The translations under genes and the position numbers were made by a program. Below the pieces are notes generated by a model, which saw only the letters and a program-made list of their open reading frames with translations, made no database searches and was not told the DNA's origin. Shown piece by piece: positions 7,271 to 16,561 of a stretch of 53,410 nt of DNA; positions within the stretch are counted from its first letter, which is position 1, and each line of letters begins with the position of its first letter. This DNA is from Bacteroidales bacterium (GTDB lineage Bacteria > Bacteroidota > Bacteroidia > Bacteroidales > F082), in NCBI GenBank assembly GCA_016281295.1, contig JAEEII010000327.1, positions 1 through 53,410 on the forward strand, written 5' to 3'.

Positions 7271-8737
7271 ATGACAATCCAAGAATTACAGCCCAGTGGC
7301 ATCTGGAGAAACTTTTACAGCTTGACGCAGATTCCGCGTCCATCGAAAAAAGAAGCCAAAGTAATCGCCTTCATGAAGAAATGGGGCGAGGATCACGGTT
7401 TGGAGACTATGGTTGATGACTGCGGCAACGTCATCATGCGTAAACCCGCCACTCCAGGCATGGAGAACCGTAAGGGTGTCATCCTGCAAGCCCATCTTGA
7501 CATGGTGCCGCAGAAAAACGACGGCAATCCGCATGATTTTGAAAACGACCCCATCGAGACTCATATCGAAAACGGTTGGGTGAAAGCCAACGGCACCACC
7601 CTCGGCGCTGACGACGGTCTGGGAGCCGCTGCTGCCATGGCAGTGCTCGAAGCCACCAATCTGGAACACGGTCCCGTTGAAGCCCTCTTCACCATCGACG
7701 AAGAGACGGGCATGACTGGCGCCAACTTGCTGAAACTCGGTGTGCTGCAAGGCGACATCCTGCTCAATATGGACTCCGAAACCGAAGGCGAGCTCTACGT
7801 GGGCTGCGCCGGCGGCGTGGACAACATCGGCACCTGGACTCCCAAATATGAAGACGTGCCTGCTGGCATGGTCGCCTACAAGCTCTTCGTGAAAGGCCTC
7901 AAAGGCGGACACTCCGGCATGGACATCAACCTAGGCCGTGCCAATGCCAACAAGGTGCTCAACACCATGATGCTCATGGCCGCTGAGAAATACGGTCTCC
8001 GCATGGCATGCATCGACGGCGGCAGCCTTCGCAACGCCATCCCCAGAGAGGCCATGGCCATCGTCGTCGTACCCGAAAGCAAAAAAGCCGCGTTTGAAGC
8101 CTACGCCAAGGAATACGAAGCCCTCGTAAAAGAACAATTTGCTGGCATTGAACCTGAAGCTGCCATCCTCTGTGAAGCCACGGAGATGCCGAAACAAGTG
8201 ATCGACATCAAGACCCAGAACAACCTGTTCACGGGCATCGCCAAGTACCCCAACGGTGTCATCGCCATGTCGAAAGACTTTGACGGCACGGTGGAGACCT
8301 CTTCAAACCTCGCCACCATCAAGATGGAAAAAGGCAAGATCGTTTGCGCTTCCCTCACCCGCAGTCTTGTCGATGCAGACAAGGACAAGTTAGCCGCCCA
8401 AATCCGCAAGAACCTCCAGGACAACGGTGCTGAAGCCTACTCCACTGGCGACTATCCAGGATGGAAACCGAACATCCACTCACCCATCCTCAACACGATG
8501 AAGACCGTCTATAAGGAGAAGTTCGGCAAAGAGCCCAAAGTCATGGTCATCCACGCCGGCCTTGAGTGCGGCATCCTGGGATCCAAGTACCCGCATTGGG
8601 ATATGGTGAGCTTCGGGCCGACCCTCGTACACCCTCATTCACCCGACGAAGCCCTGCTCATCGAGAGCGTGGCTCCATTCTGGGATTTCGTAGTGGAAAC
8701 ACTGAAAAACATCCCGTTAAAGGACACTGTAGCTTGA
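7271..8737 (+). CDS. pepD: Aminoacyl-histidine dipeptidase (peptidase family M20)
   Basis: This 488-residue cytosolic metallopeptidase of the PepD/PepV branch cleaves dipeptides with a C-terminal histidine and other small dipeptides. Metal-site motifs are AHLDMVPQ (His and nearby Asp), TLGADDGLGAAAAMA, and the catalytic glutamates in TIDEETGMTG. MDSETEGELYVGCAGG and a C-terminal metal-site histidine in LVHPHSPDE complete the set. Length is normal. It follows the exporter by 58 bases and ends before the rpmH promoter. Confidence 0.92.
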   Translation: MTIQELQPSGIWRNFYSLTQIPRPSKKEAKVIAFMKKWGEDHGLETMVDDCGNVIMRKPATPGMENRKGVILQAHLDMVPQKNDGNPHDFENDPIETHIENGWVKANGTTLGADDGLGAAAAMAVLEATNLEHGPVEALFTIDEETGMTGANLLKLGVLQGDILLNMDSETEGELYVGCAGGVDNIGTWTPKYEDVPAGMVAYKLFVKGLKGGHSGMDINLGRANANKVLNTMMLMAAEKYGLRMACIDGGSLRNAIPREAMAIVVVPESKKAAFEAYAKEYEALVKEQFAGIEPEAAILCEATEMPKQVIDIKTQNNLFTGIAKYPNGVIAMSKDFDGTVETSSNLATIKMEKGKIVCASLTRSLVDADKDKLAAQIRKNLQDNGAEAYSTGDYPGWKPNIHSPILNTMKTVYKEKFGKEPKVMVIHAGLECGILGSKYPHWDMVSFGPTLVHPHSPDEALLIESVAPFWDFVVETLKNIPLKDTVA

Positions 8738-8785
8738 CATAAAAAACAGGAAAGTAATCTTTTTTGACATTTTTTCAAAAAAAAG

Positions 8786-8815
8786 TTGCACGTAAGGTTT
8801 TTATTCGTAATTTTG
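8786..8815 (+). promoter_or_regulatory. rpmH promoter
   Basis: TTG at 8786-8788 followed after 19 bases by TAATTTTG (8808-8815) is a clear Bacteroidota promoter. It places the start of transcription some 45-50 bases before the rpmH ATG. Confidence 0.75.
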
Positions 8816-8871
8816 CAGTCCCAAAACAAGGGGTATTTATTTTTCAGAAATAAACAAACACATATACGAAA

Positions 8872-9018
8872 ATGAAACGCACTTATCAACCTTCGAACAG
8901 AAAACGCAGAAACAAGCATGGTTTCAGAGAAAGAATGTCAACTGCCAACGGCCGCAAGGTGTTAGCCCGCAGAAGAGCTAAAGGCAGAAAGAAACTTACT
9001 GTTTCCGACGAATACTAA
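8872..9018 (+). CDS. rpmH: 50S ribosomal protein L34
   Basis: The 48-residue translation begins [20 protein letters not shown] and contains [19 protein letters not shown], the diagnostic L34 sequence. L34 is a small, very basic protein of the large ribosomal subunit. It has a good promoter upstream and a hairpin terminator downstream, so it is transcribed alone. No dnaA or rnpA gene is adjacent, unlike in many bacteria. Confidence 0.97.
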   Translation: MKRTYQPSNRKRRNKHGFRERMSTANGRKVLARRRAKGRKKLTVSDEY

Positions 9019-9065
9019 ATAAAGATATTAGAAGCCGTTTCTATTTCTTATTTAAGGTATTACAG

Positions 9066-9096
9066 AAGGCGACCCGATTCGGAGTCGCCTTTTGTT
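9066..9096 (+). terminator. Rho-independent terminator after rpmH
   Basis: The stem AAGGCGAC / GTCGCCTT (9066-9073 with 9084-9091) encloses a further CCG-ATT-CGG pairing with one unpaired A. A T-rich run follows (TTTTGTTTTT). It lies 48 bases after the L34 stop codon. Confidence 0.85.
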
Positions 9097-9145
9097 TTTG
9101 GGATGAAAAAGACAGGAGGAAGGAGGCCCATCGGCTCCTGTCTTC

Positions 9146-9916
9146 TTACTTCTTAAATACCCTATACACAATTTCTTCGCCCCGCCGAGCAAGACGCATC
9201 CGTTGGCGTTGCTCCTCAGATAGTTCATAATAAAGCCTGTCCTCATCGACTTCAAAGCCCGCTTTGCGCAGCACATCGCCGTAGTCACGGCCAAACTGAC
9301 GAACATGGTCGTATTGACCGTAGAGGCGCTGACGCTCCTTAGGGTCTGTAACCGTGGGATCCTCGAAGGTGTCCACATCGGGGTTGATAGGCACCAACAG
9401 GATAGCCCAGCCGTGGGGTCTCAAGATACGCTGAATCTCTTTGAAAGCCTTGTTCACATCAGCCACATGCTCCAACACATGGTTGCAAATCACCACATCG
9501 TATGAGTTGTCAGGTTGGGCGATGTTGGTGACATCAAGATGCAAGTCGGCGATTGGCGAATCCAGATCAGCCGTGGTATAATCGAGATTCTTCAAGGCAC
9601 GGAAGCGTTTCAGATAAGGCTGTTCCGGCGCAAAATGCAACACCTTCAACGGAGCGGTGAAAAAGTCCGTCTTCTCTTTCAAATAAAGCCAAAGCAGGCG
9701 ATGACGCTCCAAAGAAAGACAGTTGGGACACATTCGGTTATCCACCGCATGACCATAGCCGTATGGAAGAAACTTTCTAAAATGCTTCCCACACACCGGA
9801 CATTCCACCTTATTTCCCCAATAAAATGGACGAATTAAGAAACTAAAGATATAACTGCACCGAATCAGAAACTGTCGGGGAAAGATCCTCGTAAATAAAG
9901 CAATCAGTATTTTCAT
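9146..9916 (-). CDS. Class I SAM-dependent methyltransferase with N-terminal zinc-ribbon-like motif
   Basis: This 256-residue protein has a methyltransferase core from about residue 90: VLHFAPEQPYLKRF in place of the usual glycine-rich motif I, then VVICNHVLEHVADVNKAF and LRPHGWAILLVP. That is the Methyltransf_11 pattern. Residues 39-67 hold CPVCGKHF and MCPNC, four cysteines that could bind zinc. The substrate is not known. Its start overlaps the stop of the upstream glycosyltransferase (ATGA), so the two are translationally coupled. A role in methylating a sugar or lipid intermediate of the same glycan is plausible. Confidence 0.8.
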   Translation of the reverse strand: MKILIALFTRIFPRQFLIRCSYIFSFLIRPFYWGNKVECPVCGKHFRKFLPYGYGHAVDNRMCPNCLSLERHRLLWLYLKEKTDFFTAPLKVLHFAPEQPYLKRFRALKNLDYTTADLDSPIADLHLDVTNIAQPDNSYDVVICNHVLEHVADVNKAFKEIQRILRPHGWAILLVPINPDVDTFEDPTVTDPKERQRLYGQYDHVRQFGRDYGDVLRKAGFEVDEDRLYYELSEEQRQRMRLARRGEEIVYRVFKK

Positions 9917-11043
9917 ACATTATGATTTTTAAGCATTGAAAACAAAGCTGCGACCAGCTTTGACCATGAATATTTCTCCTTTTCAAGGGCGATCCCCTCT
10001 TTGAAATCATCGTACCGTTCATTGCCAAAGAAATCCACCAAAGCATCCGCAATACAATTCACTTCGGGTTTCACCGCATAGCCCACCTTGCCATCAGGGA
10101 CAATCTCCTCCAAGCCACCCACGTTGGTCACCAACATCGGTTTCTCGAAATGATATGCAATCTGGGTCACCCCGCTTTGAGTTGCTGACTTGTAAGGTTG
10201 CACGATGAGGTCCGAGGCGTTGAAATAATCCTTCACACGGTCATCCGGGACAAACGAGTCATGGACGATGACCTCATGCTCCAAGCCTTTTGCTTGGATG
10301 AGTTGCAAGTATTGTTCTTTCTGTTCATAGAACTCGCCTGCCACGACCAGTCGCACTGGATAACGTCGGAGTCGCTCGTCAGCGAAAGCCTCTATCAGCC
10401 AGTCCAGCCCTTTATAGGCCCGTACCAGCCCAAAGAAGAGCATATAGCGGTAGCGAGGGTCGAGTCCAAGACGCTCCAAGGCCTTTTCTCGCGGTTCTTT
10501 TTCACCGTAATGATCATACACTGGATGAGGAGCAAAACACTTGGGTTTGTTTTGTTTGTCCAATCGTTGCACATCCTCCAGCACCGACTTCGAAAGGGTG
10601 AGGAAGCCATCCATTGACTTCACAAAGAAAGGAGGCAACAAGCGGTCGAGCAAAGACCTTTCATGAGGCATCATATTATGCACCAGCGCAATACGACATG
10701 ATTTTTTCAAGCGGCGAGCCATCACCCCGTAACATGGAGCGAAAAACGACATCCAATAGGCGAATAACACCAGGTCGTAGTTACCATTCCCAAGTTCCTT
10801 TCCCACCTTCATCCAATTGAAAGGATTCGTAGAGTTGATGCAACGCTGAATCCTCAAGTCGTTGGGCGCTGAAGCGGTGGAGAACTGGGTCTTTCCGGGA
10901 AACAAGAAGTTGGGATATTGCACGGTAAACGTAACAACATCCACCTCATGGCCCTCGGCTTGAAACTGTCGAGCCAGACGCTCGTTAAAGGCGGCAATGC
11001 CGCCCCTGTAGGGGTAAGCTGATCCTATAATGGCAATTTTCAT
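9913..11043 (-). CDS. Glycosyltransferase family 4 protein
   Basis: This 376-residue GT-B-fold protein has an N-terminal Rossmann start MKIAIIGSAYPYRGGIAAFN and a donor-binding half with LFFGLVRAYKGLDWLIEAF and HDSFVPDDRVKDYF. The family's C-terminal region appears as VQPYKSATQSGVTQIAY and NVGGLEEIVPDGKVG. Such enzymes transfer a sugar from a nucleotide donor with retention, usually onto lipid-linked or surface glycans at the inner membrane. I chose the ATG at 11043, where the Rossmann strand begins. It is divergent from the YfhO gene and coupled to the downstream methyltransferase. Confidence 0.88.
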   Translation of the reverse strand: MKIAIIGSAYPYRGGIAAFNERLARQFQAEGHEVDVVTFTVQYPNFLFPGKTQFSTASAPNDLRIQRCINSTNPFNWMKVGKELGNGNYDLVLFAYWMSFFAPCYGVMARRLKKSCRIALVHNMMPHERSLLDRLLPPFFVKSMDGFLTLSKSVLEDVQRLDKQNKPKCFAPHPVYDHYGEKEPREKALERLGLDPRYRYMLFFGLVRAYKGLDWLIEAFADERLRRYPVRLVVAGEFYEQKEQYLQLIQAKGLEHEVIVHDSFVPDDRVKDYFNASDLIVQPYKSATQSGVTQIAYHFEKPMLVTNVGGLEEIVPDGKVGYAVKPEVNCIADALVDFFGNERYDDFKEGIALEKEKYSWSKLVAALFSMLKNHNV

Positions 11044-11065
11044 GACACGTTCTGTCTGCAAGGGG

Positions 11066-11073
11066 CAAAAGTA
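11066..11073 (-). promoter_or_regulatory. -7 box for the GT4/methyltransferase pair
   Basis: The minus strand reads TACTTTTG, a match to TAnnTTTG, 22 bases before the GT4 start. No clear -33 box is seen. On the plus strand TAAATTCG at 11087-11094 is a weak candidate for the divergent YfhO gene. Confidence 0.45.
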
Positions 11074-11120
11074 TTAAAAAATATCGTAAATTCGCAGCCA
11101 AAACAAAAACTCATTTACGA

Positions 11121-13670
11121 ATGAAAAACTCATTCTTCAACAACAACAAAAAAACCATCGGTATCATCGCCTGTATCATCGGCTTTGCGCTCATCACTTT
11201 ATTCTATTTTTATCCTGTGATGGAGGGAAAGATGATCAAGCAATCCGATATTGCGATGTTCAAGGGGATGTCGAAAGAACTTGCGGACTACCGTGAAGCC
11301 ACGGGAGAGACCGCCTTATGGACCAACTCAATGTTTGGCGGCATGCCTGCCTGGACCATCTCAGTCCCCGAAAAAAACAATCCTATCCAGTATGTTCACG
11401 AGATTCTCTCCTTAGGATTGCCAGAACCCACTGGATATGTGTTTATCAGCATGTTAGGATTCTTCCTCCTCCTATTGGTATTAGATGTGGGTGTAGGCAT
11501 CAGCGCTTTGGGAGCCGTGGCATTCGGACTCACCTCCTACCTATATATTATTATTGGTGTAGGCCATAACAGCAAGGCGGCAGCAATGGCTTACATGGCT
11601 CCTGTGATTGCTGGTATCCTTTTGTCGTACAAAGGGAAATACCTTTGGGGAGGGATTCTAACCGCCTTGGCATTGGCTTTAGAGCTGAAGGTGAATCACT
11701 TGCAGATTACCTATTACCTGCTCCTCACCGCCCTCATCATCGTCATCGCGGAATTTATTCATCAGCTTCGCGAGAAGAAGCTCATGAACTTCATGAAAGC
11801 CAGCATGGTGCTTGTGGTTGCCGCCGTATTCAGCGTCCTTGCCTGTTCCGTGAAACTGTATGCCAACTATGAGTATGGCAAAGAGACCACCCGTGGCAAA
11901 CCCGTGTTGACTTTGGAAAGTGATAACCAGACCCAAGGTCTTGAGCGCGACTACATCACCCAGTGGAGTTACGGCATCGGCGAGACCTGGAGCCTGATGA
12001 TTCCCAATGCCAAGGGAGGTGCCTCAGCCTATATCGGCAAACAGAACCCCGCTTTGGAGAAAGCCGAAAGCCGTTTCAGAGACAACATCGCCCAAAACAA
12101 CGCTTATTGGGGTGACCAACCAGGCACCAGCGGACCCGTCTATGTAGGAGCCATTGTGGTCTTTCTGTTCCTCTTAGGAGCTTTCGTGGTCAAAGGCAGG
12201 CTGAAGTGGGCACTCCTCATTGCCACCCTTCTTTCCATCCTACTCAGTTGGGGAAAGAACTTCATGGGGTTCACCAACTTCTTCATCGACTATATCCCAG
12301 GTTACAGCAAATTCAGGGCAGTGTCCATGACCCTGGTCATCGCAGAAGTCTGCATGCCACTGCTGGGATTCCTCGGTCTGGCGGAGATTCTCAAGACTCC
12401 CGATAGCTTCACGAAAAACAAGAAATTCTTCTTTATCTCCTTAGGTGTCACTGCGGGACTATGCCTGCTGTTCTTCTTGATGCCCAAGGTGTTCTTCACC
12501 TTCCTCAGCCAAGCTGAGGCACAGCAATTCAGCAGCCTCATGGCTGGAAAAGACGGAGCCATCGCCAAGAGCTTCGCCGAACAGTTAGAAAATGTCCGTG
12601 TCGCCATCTTCAAGAAAGACGCCATCCGAAGCTTTATCTTCATCGTGTTGGCCGCGGTTCCTATTTTGTTGACCGCCAAAGGCAAACTCAAGCCAGGCAT
12701 CGCCTATCCCATCCTCGCGGTCCTCATCCTGCTCGACATGGTGCCGATTGACAAACGTTACCTCAACAACGATGACTTCATTCCAAAGCGTCAATTCGCA
12801 CAGCCATTCAGCCCCACCACTGCCGATCAAGCTATCTTAGCCGACAAAGATTTGGATTTCAGAGTACTGGATCTTACTAAAAACGTCTTCAACGATGCCA
12901 GCACCTCCTATTTCCACAAATCCATCGGTGGCTATTCCGGAGCAAAACTGCGTCGTTATCAAGATGTCATCAACGTGTATCTCAACCAAGAAATCAAAGG
13001 GTTCAGCTCCATCTTCCAAAACATCGAATCCGAAGACGACCTGCTCGCTGGATTCAGAAAGAATAAAGTACTGAACATGCTGAACACCAAATACTTCATC
13101 ATCAATCCAAACTCCAAACCCATCAGCAATCCCGAGGCTTTTGGCAATGCTTGGTGTGTAAACGACATCCAATGGGTCAACACGGCCAATGATGAATACA
13201 ATGCTTTAGCCAGTACCGACCTACGTCATACCGCCATCATGCATCAAGAGTTTGAGCGGCAACTAGCTGGATTCCAGCCCACTACAGAAGGAAACGGAGA
13301 AATCCGTCTCGCCGAATACAAACCCAATCAACTCACCTATCAATTCAGTGCCAACCAAGACCAGCTGGTAGTTTTCTCCGAGATCTGGACAAAAGAAGGA
13401 TGGGTGATGCATCTCGACGGACAGGAACATCCGCTACTGCGTGCCAACTACCTGCTCAGAGCCGCCATGATCCCCGCTGGTCAACATGAAATCACGATGC
13501 GCTATGAGCCTCGGATCTGGAAAGTAGGTGGGACACTCTCCTTAATCAGTGGGTTGATCATCTTGCTCTCCCTGGCTGCCACTATTATCTTTACCATCAG
13601 AAAGAAAAAGTCATGCTCTCCGTCATCCTCTGCACCTACAACCGCGACAAGTACCTCTACAACGTGTTGA
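11121..13670 (+). CDS. YfhO-family polytopic membrane protein
   Basis: This 849-residue protein has many hydrophobic segments through about residue 540 and a last one near residues 810-835. A soluble domain between them contains FRVLDLTKNVFNDASTSYFH and GGYSGAKLRRYQDV, both typical of the YfhO family. These proteins resemble GT-C glycosyltransferases. In Firmicutes relatives they act in glycosylation of lipoteichoic acid or related polymers, so a lipid-linked sugar role fits this locus. The frame runs 58 bases into the next gene, and its last 19 residues are a Ser/Thr-rich tail that is simply the next gene read in another frame. Confidence 0.85.
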   Translation: MKNSFFNNNKKTIGIIACIIGFALITLFYFYPVMEGKMIKQSDIAMFKGMSKELADYREATGETALWTNSMFGGMPAWTISVPEKNNPIQYVHEILSLGLPEPTGYVFISMLGFFLLLLVLDVGVGISALGAVAFGLTSYLYIIIGVGHNSKAAAMAYMAPVIAGILLSYKGKYLWGGILTALALALELKVNHLQITYYLLLTALIIVIAEFIHQLREKKLMNFMKASMVLVVAAVFSVLACSVKLYANYEYGKETTRGKPVLTLESDNQTQGLERDYITQWSYGIGETWSLMIPNAKGGASAYIGKQNPALEKAESRFRDNIAQNNAYWGDQPGTSGPVYVGAIVVFLFLLGAFVVKGRLKWALLIATLLSILLSWGKNFMGFTNFFIDYIPGYSKFRAVSMTLVIAEVCMPLLGFLGLAEILKTPDSFTKNKKFFFISLGVTAGLCLLFFLMPKVFFTFLSQAEAQQFSSLMAGKDGAIAKSFAEQLENVRVAIFKKDAIRSFIFIVLAAVPILLTAKGKLKPGIAYPILAVLILLDMVPIDKRYLNNDDFIPKRQFAQPFSPTTADQAILADKDLDFRVLDLTKNVFNDASTSYFHKSIGGYSGAKLRRYQDVINVYLNQEIKGFSSIFQNIESEDDLLAGFRKNKVLNMLNTKYFIINPNSKPISNPEAFGNAWCVNDIQWVNTANDEYNALASTDLRHTAIMHQEFERQLAGFQPTTEGNGEIRLAEYKPNQLTYQFSANQDQLVVFSEIWTKEGWVMHLDGQEHPLLRANYLLRAAMIPAGQHEITMRYEPRIWKVGGTLSLISGLIILLSLAATIIFTIRKKKSCSPSSSAPTTATSTSTTC

Positions 13671-14524
13671 AAAGCATTGCTGAGAATGACCTCGACCCGA
13701 ATCAGTACGAGATCGTTTTAGTCAACAACAACTGCACCGACAACACCGAATCAGAATGCCAGCGTTTCCAGCACGACTTCCCCAATGTGGTCTTGCGATG
13801 TTTCAAGGAGACCCAGCAAGGGCTTTCATACGCTCGTAACCGAGGCATCCAAGAAGCGAAAGGAGACCTTCTGGTGTATGTCGATGACGATGCTTTGGTC
13901 AACGAAGCCTATTTGCGCACCTACGCGGATTTCTTCGCTCAACACCCGGAGGCCGACGCTGCCGGCGGACCCATTATCCCCCAATACGAGACCAGTGAGC
14001 CCGCATGGATGAGCCATTACATCAAGATGTTATTGACAGGATACAAATATAACGGGGATCAAGTCAAGGAATTCGCCCCCAACGACTATCCTGGGGGAGG
14101 AAACGCTGCCTATCGAGCTGCTGTTTTCCAACAGGTTGGACTCTTCAATGTGGATTTGGGAAGAAAAGGCAACAACTTGTTCGCCTCAGAGGAAAAAGAC
14201 ATTTTCGACAAGATGAGAACTGCAGGCATGAGAATCTTTTATCTCCCCAACGCCATCTTGTACCATCTCATTCCAGAGACAAAACTCAGCGACGCATACC
14301 TCATCCGCCTTTCCCAGTCCATCGGGAAAAGTGAGAAGTTACGGACTTCAGCCATCAGCAAAGCCAAGTACGCCAAGCGACTGTTTTCCGAGCTTGTCAA
14401 ATGGGGCGGCACCCTCGTGTTATGGGTCAGTTTCGCCTTGAAAGGCCAAACCAGCAAAGGAAACAAACTCATCCTCTTCAGAAAAAACGTCACCAAAGGC
14501 TTGCTTGGAAATGCAACCAATTAA
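13613..14524 (+). CDS. Glycosyltransferase family 2 protein
   Basis: This 303-residue GT-A-fold enzyme begins MLSVILCTYNRDKYL and continues with IVLVNNNCTDNTE and GLSYARNRGIQEAKGDLLVY. The metal-binding DxD motif is VDDDA. DYPGGGNAAYRAAVFQQVG is the usual acceptor-side region. A hydrophobic stretch near residue 262 (GGTLVLWVSFAL) may contact the membrane. It starts inside the end of the YfhO gene and lies 24 bases before the PEP mutase fusion, so it belongs to the plus-strand glycan/phosphonate operon. Donor and acceptor are unknown. Confidence 0.9.
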   Translation: MLSVILCTYNRDKYLYNVLKSIAENDLDPNQYEIVLVNNNCTDNTESECQRFQHDFPNVVLRCFKETQQGLSYARNRGIQEAKGDLLVYVDDDALVNEAYLRTYADFFAQHPEADAAGGPIIPQYETSEPAWMSHYIKMLLTGYKYNGDQVKEFAPNDYPGGGNAAYRAAVFQQVGLFNVDLGRKGNNLFASEEKDIFDKMRTAGMRIFYLPNAILYHLIPETKLSDAYLIRLSQSIGKSEKLRTSAISKAKYAKRLFSELVKWGGTLVLWVSFALKGQTSKGNKLILFRKNVTKGLLGNATN

Positions 14525-14548
14525 AGAGAACAAAAACGTAACAACAAT

Positions 14549-16558
14549 ATGAAAGCATTAATTCTCAATTCAGGTCTTGGTCACCGCATGGGTGTGCTCA
14601 CCAACGAGCATCCCAAATGCATGACTGAGATCTCCCACAACGATACCATTTTAAGCCATCAGCTCCAACAGATTGTCGATTATGGCATTGAAGAAGTGGT
14701 GATAACCACAGGTTATTTCGACCAAATTCTGATTGACTACTGCCACTTCCTCCATCTGCCTTTGAGATTCACCTTCGTGAACAACCCTGTATATGACAAG
14801 ACCAACTACATCTACAGCATTTACTGTGCTAAAGACCATTTAAAAGATGATGACATCATCTTGATGCACGGTGATCTCGTGTTTGAGAATCAGGTCTTTG
14901 AATCGGTCTTGAAAAGCAAAACCAGTTGTATGACGGTAAGCAGCACGACCGAGCTTCCCGAGAAAGACTTCAAGGCCGTCATTGAAGGCGACAGGATCAC
15001 CAAAGTCGGCGTGGAGTTTTTCGACCATGCCATGGCAGCCCAGCCCCTTTACAAGATTCTGAAAGACGATTGGAAAATATGGATGGAACGCATCATACAG
15101 TTCTGTGAATCAGGCAACACCAACTGCTATGCGGAGAAGGCCTTCAACGAAGTTTCCGACCAATGCCACCTCACACCTTTGGACGTGAGAGACCTGCTCT
15201 GTTCGGAGATTGACACCCCCGAAGACCTTGAAAAGGTGACTGCCCTCCATCATGCCATCGAGGAAAGAACCGTTTACATGTGTTTCTCTACGGAATACAT
15301 CCATTCGGGCCACATCGCCATCATCAAACGCGCCAAAAGGCTTGGCCGTCTGACCATCGGGGTGCTGTCCGATGAAGCTGTGGCTAGCTACCGTCGGTTC
15401 CCATTAATGCCATTTGCAGAACGAAAATCACTGATTTCCAATATTGCAGGCGTTGAAAACGTCGTTGAGCAGAAGACCCTTAGCTACGCAGAGAATCTCC
15501 GTCGGTTGAGACCTGCTTTCGTGGTTCACGGTGATGATTGGGTCAACGGGTTCCAAAAGCCCATCCGCCAAGAGGTGATTGACATCCTTGGTGAATATGG
15601 AGGGAAACTCGTGGAATATCCCTATTCCAGCGATCCGAAATACAAAGAAATCGACAAGATGCATCGCGCTGAGCTTTCCATGCCTGACATCCGCCGAGGC
15701 CGTCTTAAGAAAGTGATTCAGATGAAAGGCCTTGTCACCGCCATCGAAGCCCATAGTGGCATCACGGGACTCATTGCCGAGAAGACCACCGTGCTTCAAG
15801 ACGGGAAGACCTATCAATTCGACGCCATGTGGATCTCCAGCCTCTGCGACTCCACCGCCAAAGGCAAGCCCGACATCGAGCTTGTTGACATGACCAGCAG
15901 GTTCCGTACCATCGACGATATCATGGAGGTGACCACCAAGCCCATTATCTTCGACGGCGACACTGGAGGACTCGCCGAGCATTTCGTATATACCGTCCGA
16001 AGCTTAGAACGCATGGGAGTCTCCATGATCATCATTGAAGACAAGACGGGGCTCAAAAAGAACTCGTTGTTCGGAACCGAGGTGAAACAGACCCAGGACA
16101 GCATCGAGAATTTCTGCGCCAAAATCGCTGCCGGCAAGAAAGCCCAAAAGACCCATGACTTCATGATCTGCGCCCGCATCGAGAGTCTGATTCTTGAACA
16201 AGGCATGGATGACGCCCTGACCCGAGCCTTCGCATACGTTGGAGCCGGCGCCGACGCCATTATGATCCACAGCCGCAAGAAAGACCCTGCCGAGATTTTC
16301 GAATTCGTGGAGAAATTCCGCGCCAAAGACACCATCACCCCCATCGTGGTGGTACCCACTTCGTTCAACACCGTCACTGAAGACGAGTTCAAAGCCCGTG
16401 GTGTCAATGTGGTCATCTACGCCAACCAGCTGACCCGCACAGGATTTCCGGCCATGCAAAAGGCGGCCAGAACCATCCTGGAACACCATCGTGCCAAGGA
16501 ATGCGACGATATGTGCATGCCCATCAAGGAAATCATCACCCTAATCCCGGAGGAATAA
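14549..16558 (+). CDS. pepM: Three-domain fusion: sugar-type nucleotidyltransferase, cytidylyltransferase-like domain and PEP mutase
   Basis: The 669-residue protein reads as three domains. Residues 1-235 are a MobA/LicC-like nucleotidyltransferase: the opening has G9, G11, R13 and P22-K23 of the nucleotide-binding loop, and MHGDLVF supplies the metal-binding Asp. Residues 237-375 are a small TagD/GCT-like cytidylyltransferase-type domain with the HxGH motif as HSGH at 252-255. Residues 390-669 are PEP mutase, with the diagnostic EDKTGLKKNS (EDKxxxxxNS) at 497-506 and IIFDGDTGG before it. PEP mutase isomerises phosphoenolpyruvate to phosphonopyruvate, the first step of nearly all phosphonate synthesis. 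The nucleotidyltransferase domain(s) could make a CMP-phosphonate, as PntC does for 2-aminoethylphosphonate. The decarboxylase gene follows after three bases. Confidence 0.93.
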   Translation: MKALILNSGLGHRMGVLTNEHPKCMTEISHNDTILSHQLQQIVDYGIEEVVITTGYFDQILIDYCHFLHLPLRFTFVNNPVYDKTNYIYSIYCAKDHLKDDDIILMHGDLVFENQVFESVLKSKTSCMTVSSTTELPEKDFKAVIEGDRITKVGVEFFDHAMAAQPLYKILKDDWKIWMERIIQFCESGNTNCYAEKAFNEVSDQCHLTPLDVRDLLCSEIDTPEDLEKVTALHHAIEERTVYMCFSTEYIHSGHIAIIKRAKRLGRLTIGVLSDEAVASYRRFPLMPFAERKSLISNIAGVENVVEQKTLSYAENLRRLRPAFVVHGDDWVNGFQKPIRQEVIDILGEYGGKLVEYPYSSDPKYKEIDKMHRAELSMPDIRRGRLKKVIQMKGLVTAIEAHSGITGLIAEKTTVLQDGKTYQFDAMWISSLCDSTAKGKPDIELVDMTSRFRTIDDIMEVTTKPIIFDGDTGGLAEHFVYTVRSLERMGVSMIIIEDKTGLKKNSLFGTEVKQTQDSIENFCAKIAAGKKAQKTHDFMICARIESLILEQGMDDALTRAFAYVGAGADAIMIHSRKKDPAEIFEFVEKFRAKDTITPIVVVPTSFNTVTEDEFKARGVNVVIYANQLTRTGFPAMQKAARTILEHHRAKECDDMCMPIKEIITLIPEE

Positions 16559-16561
16559 GCC

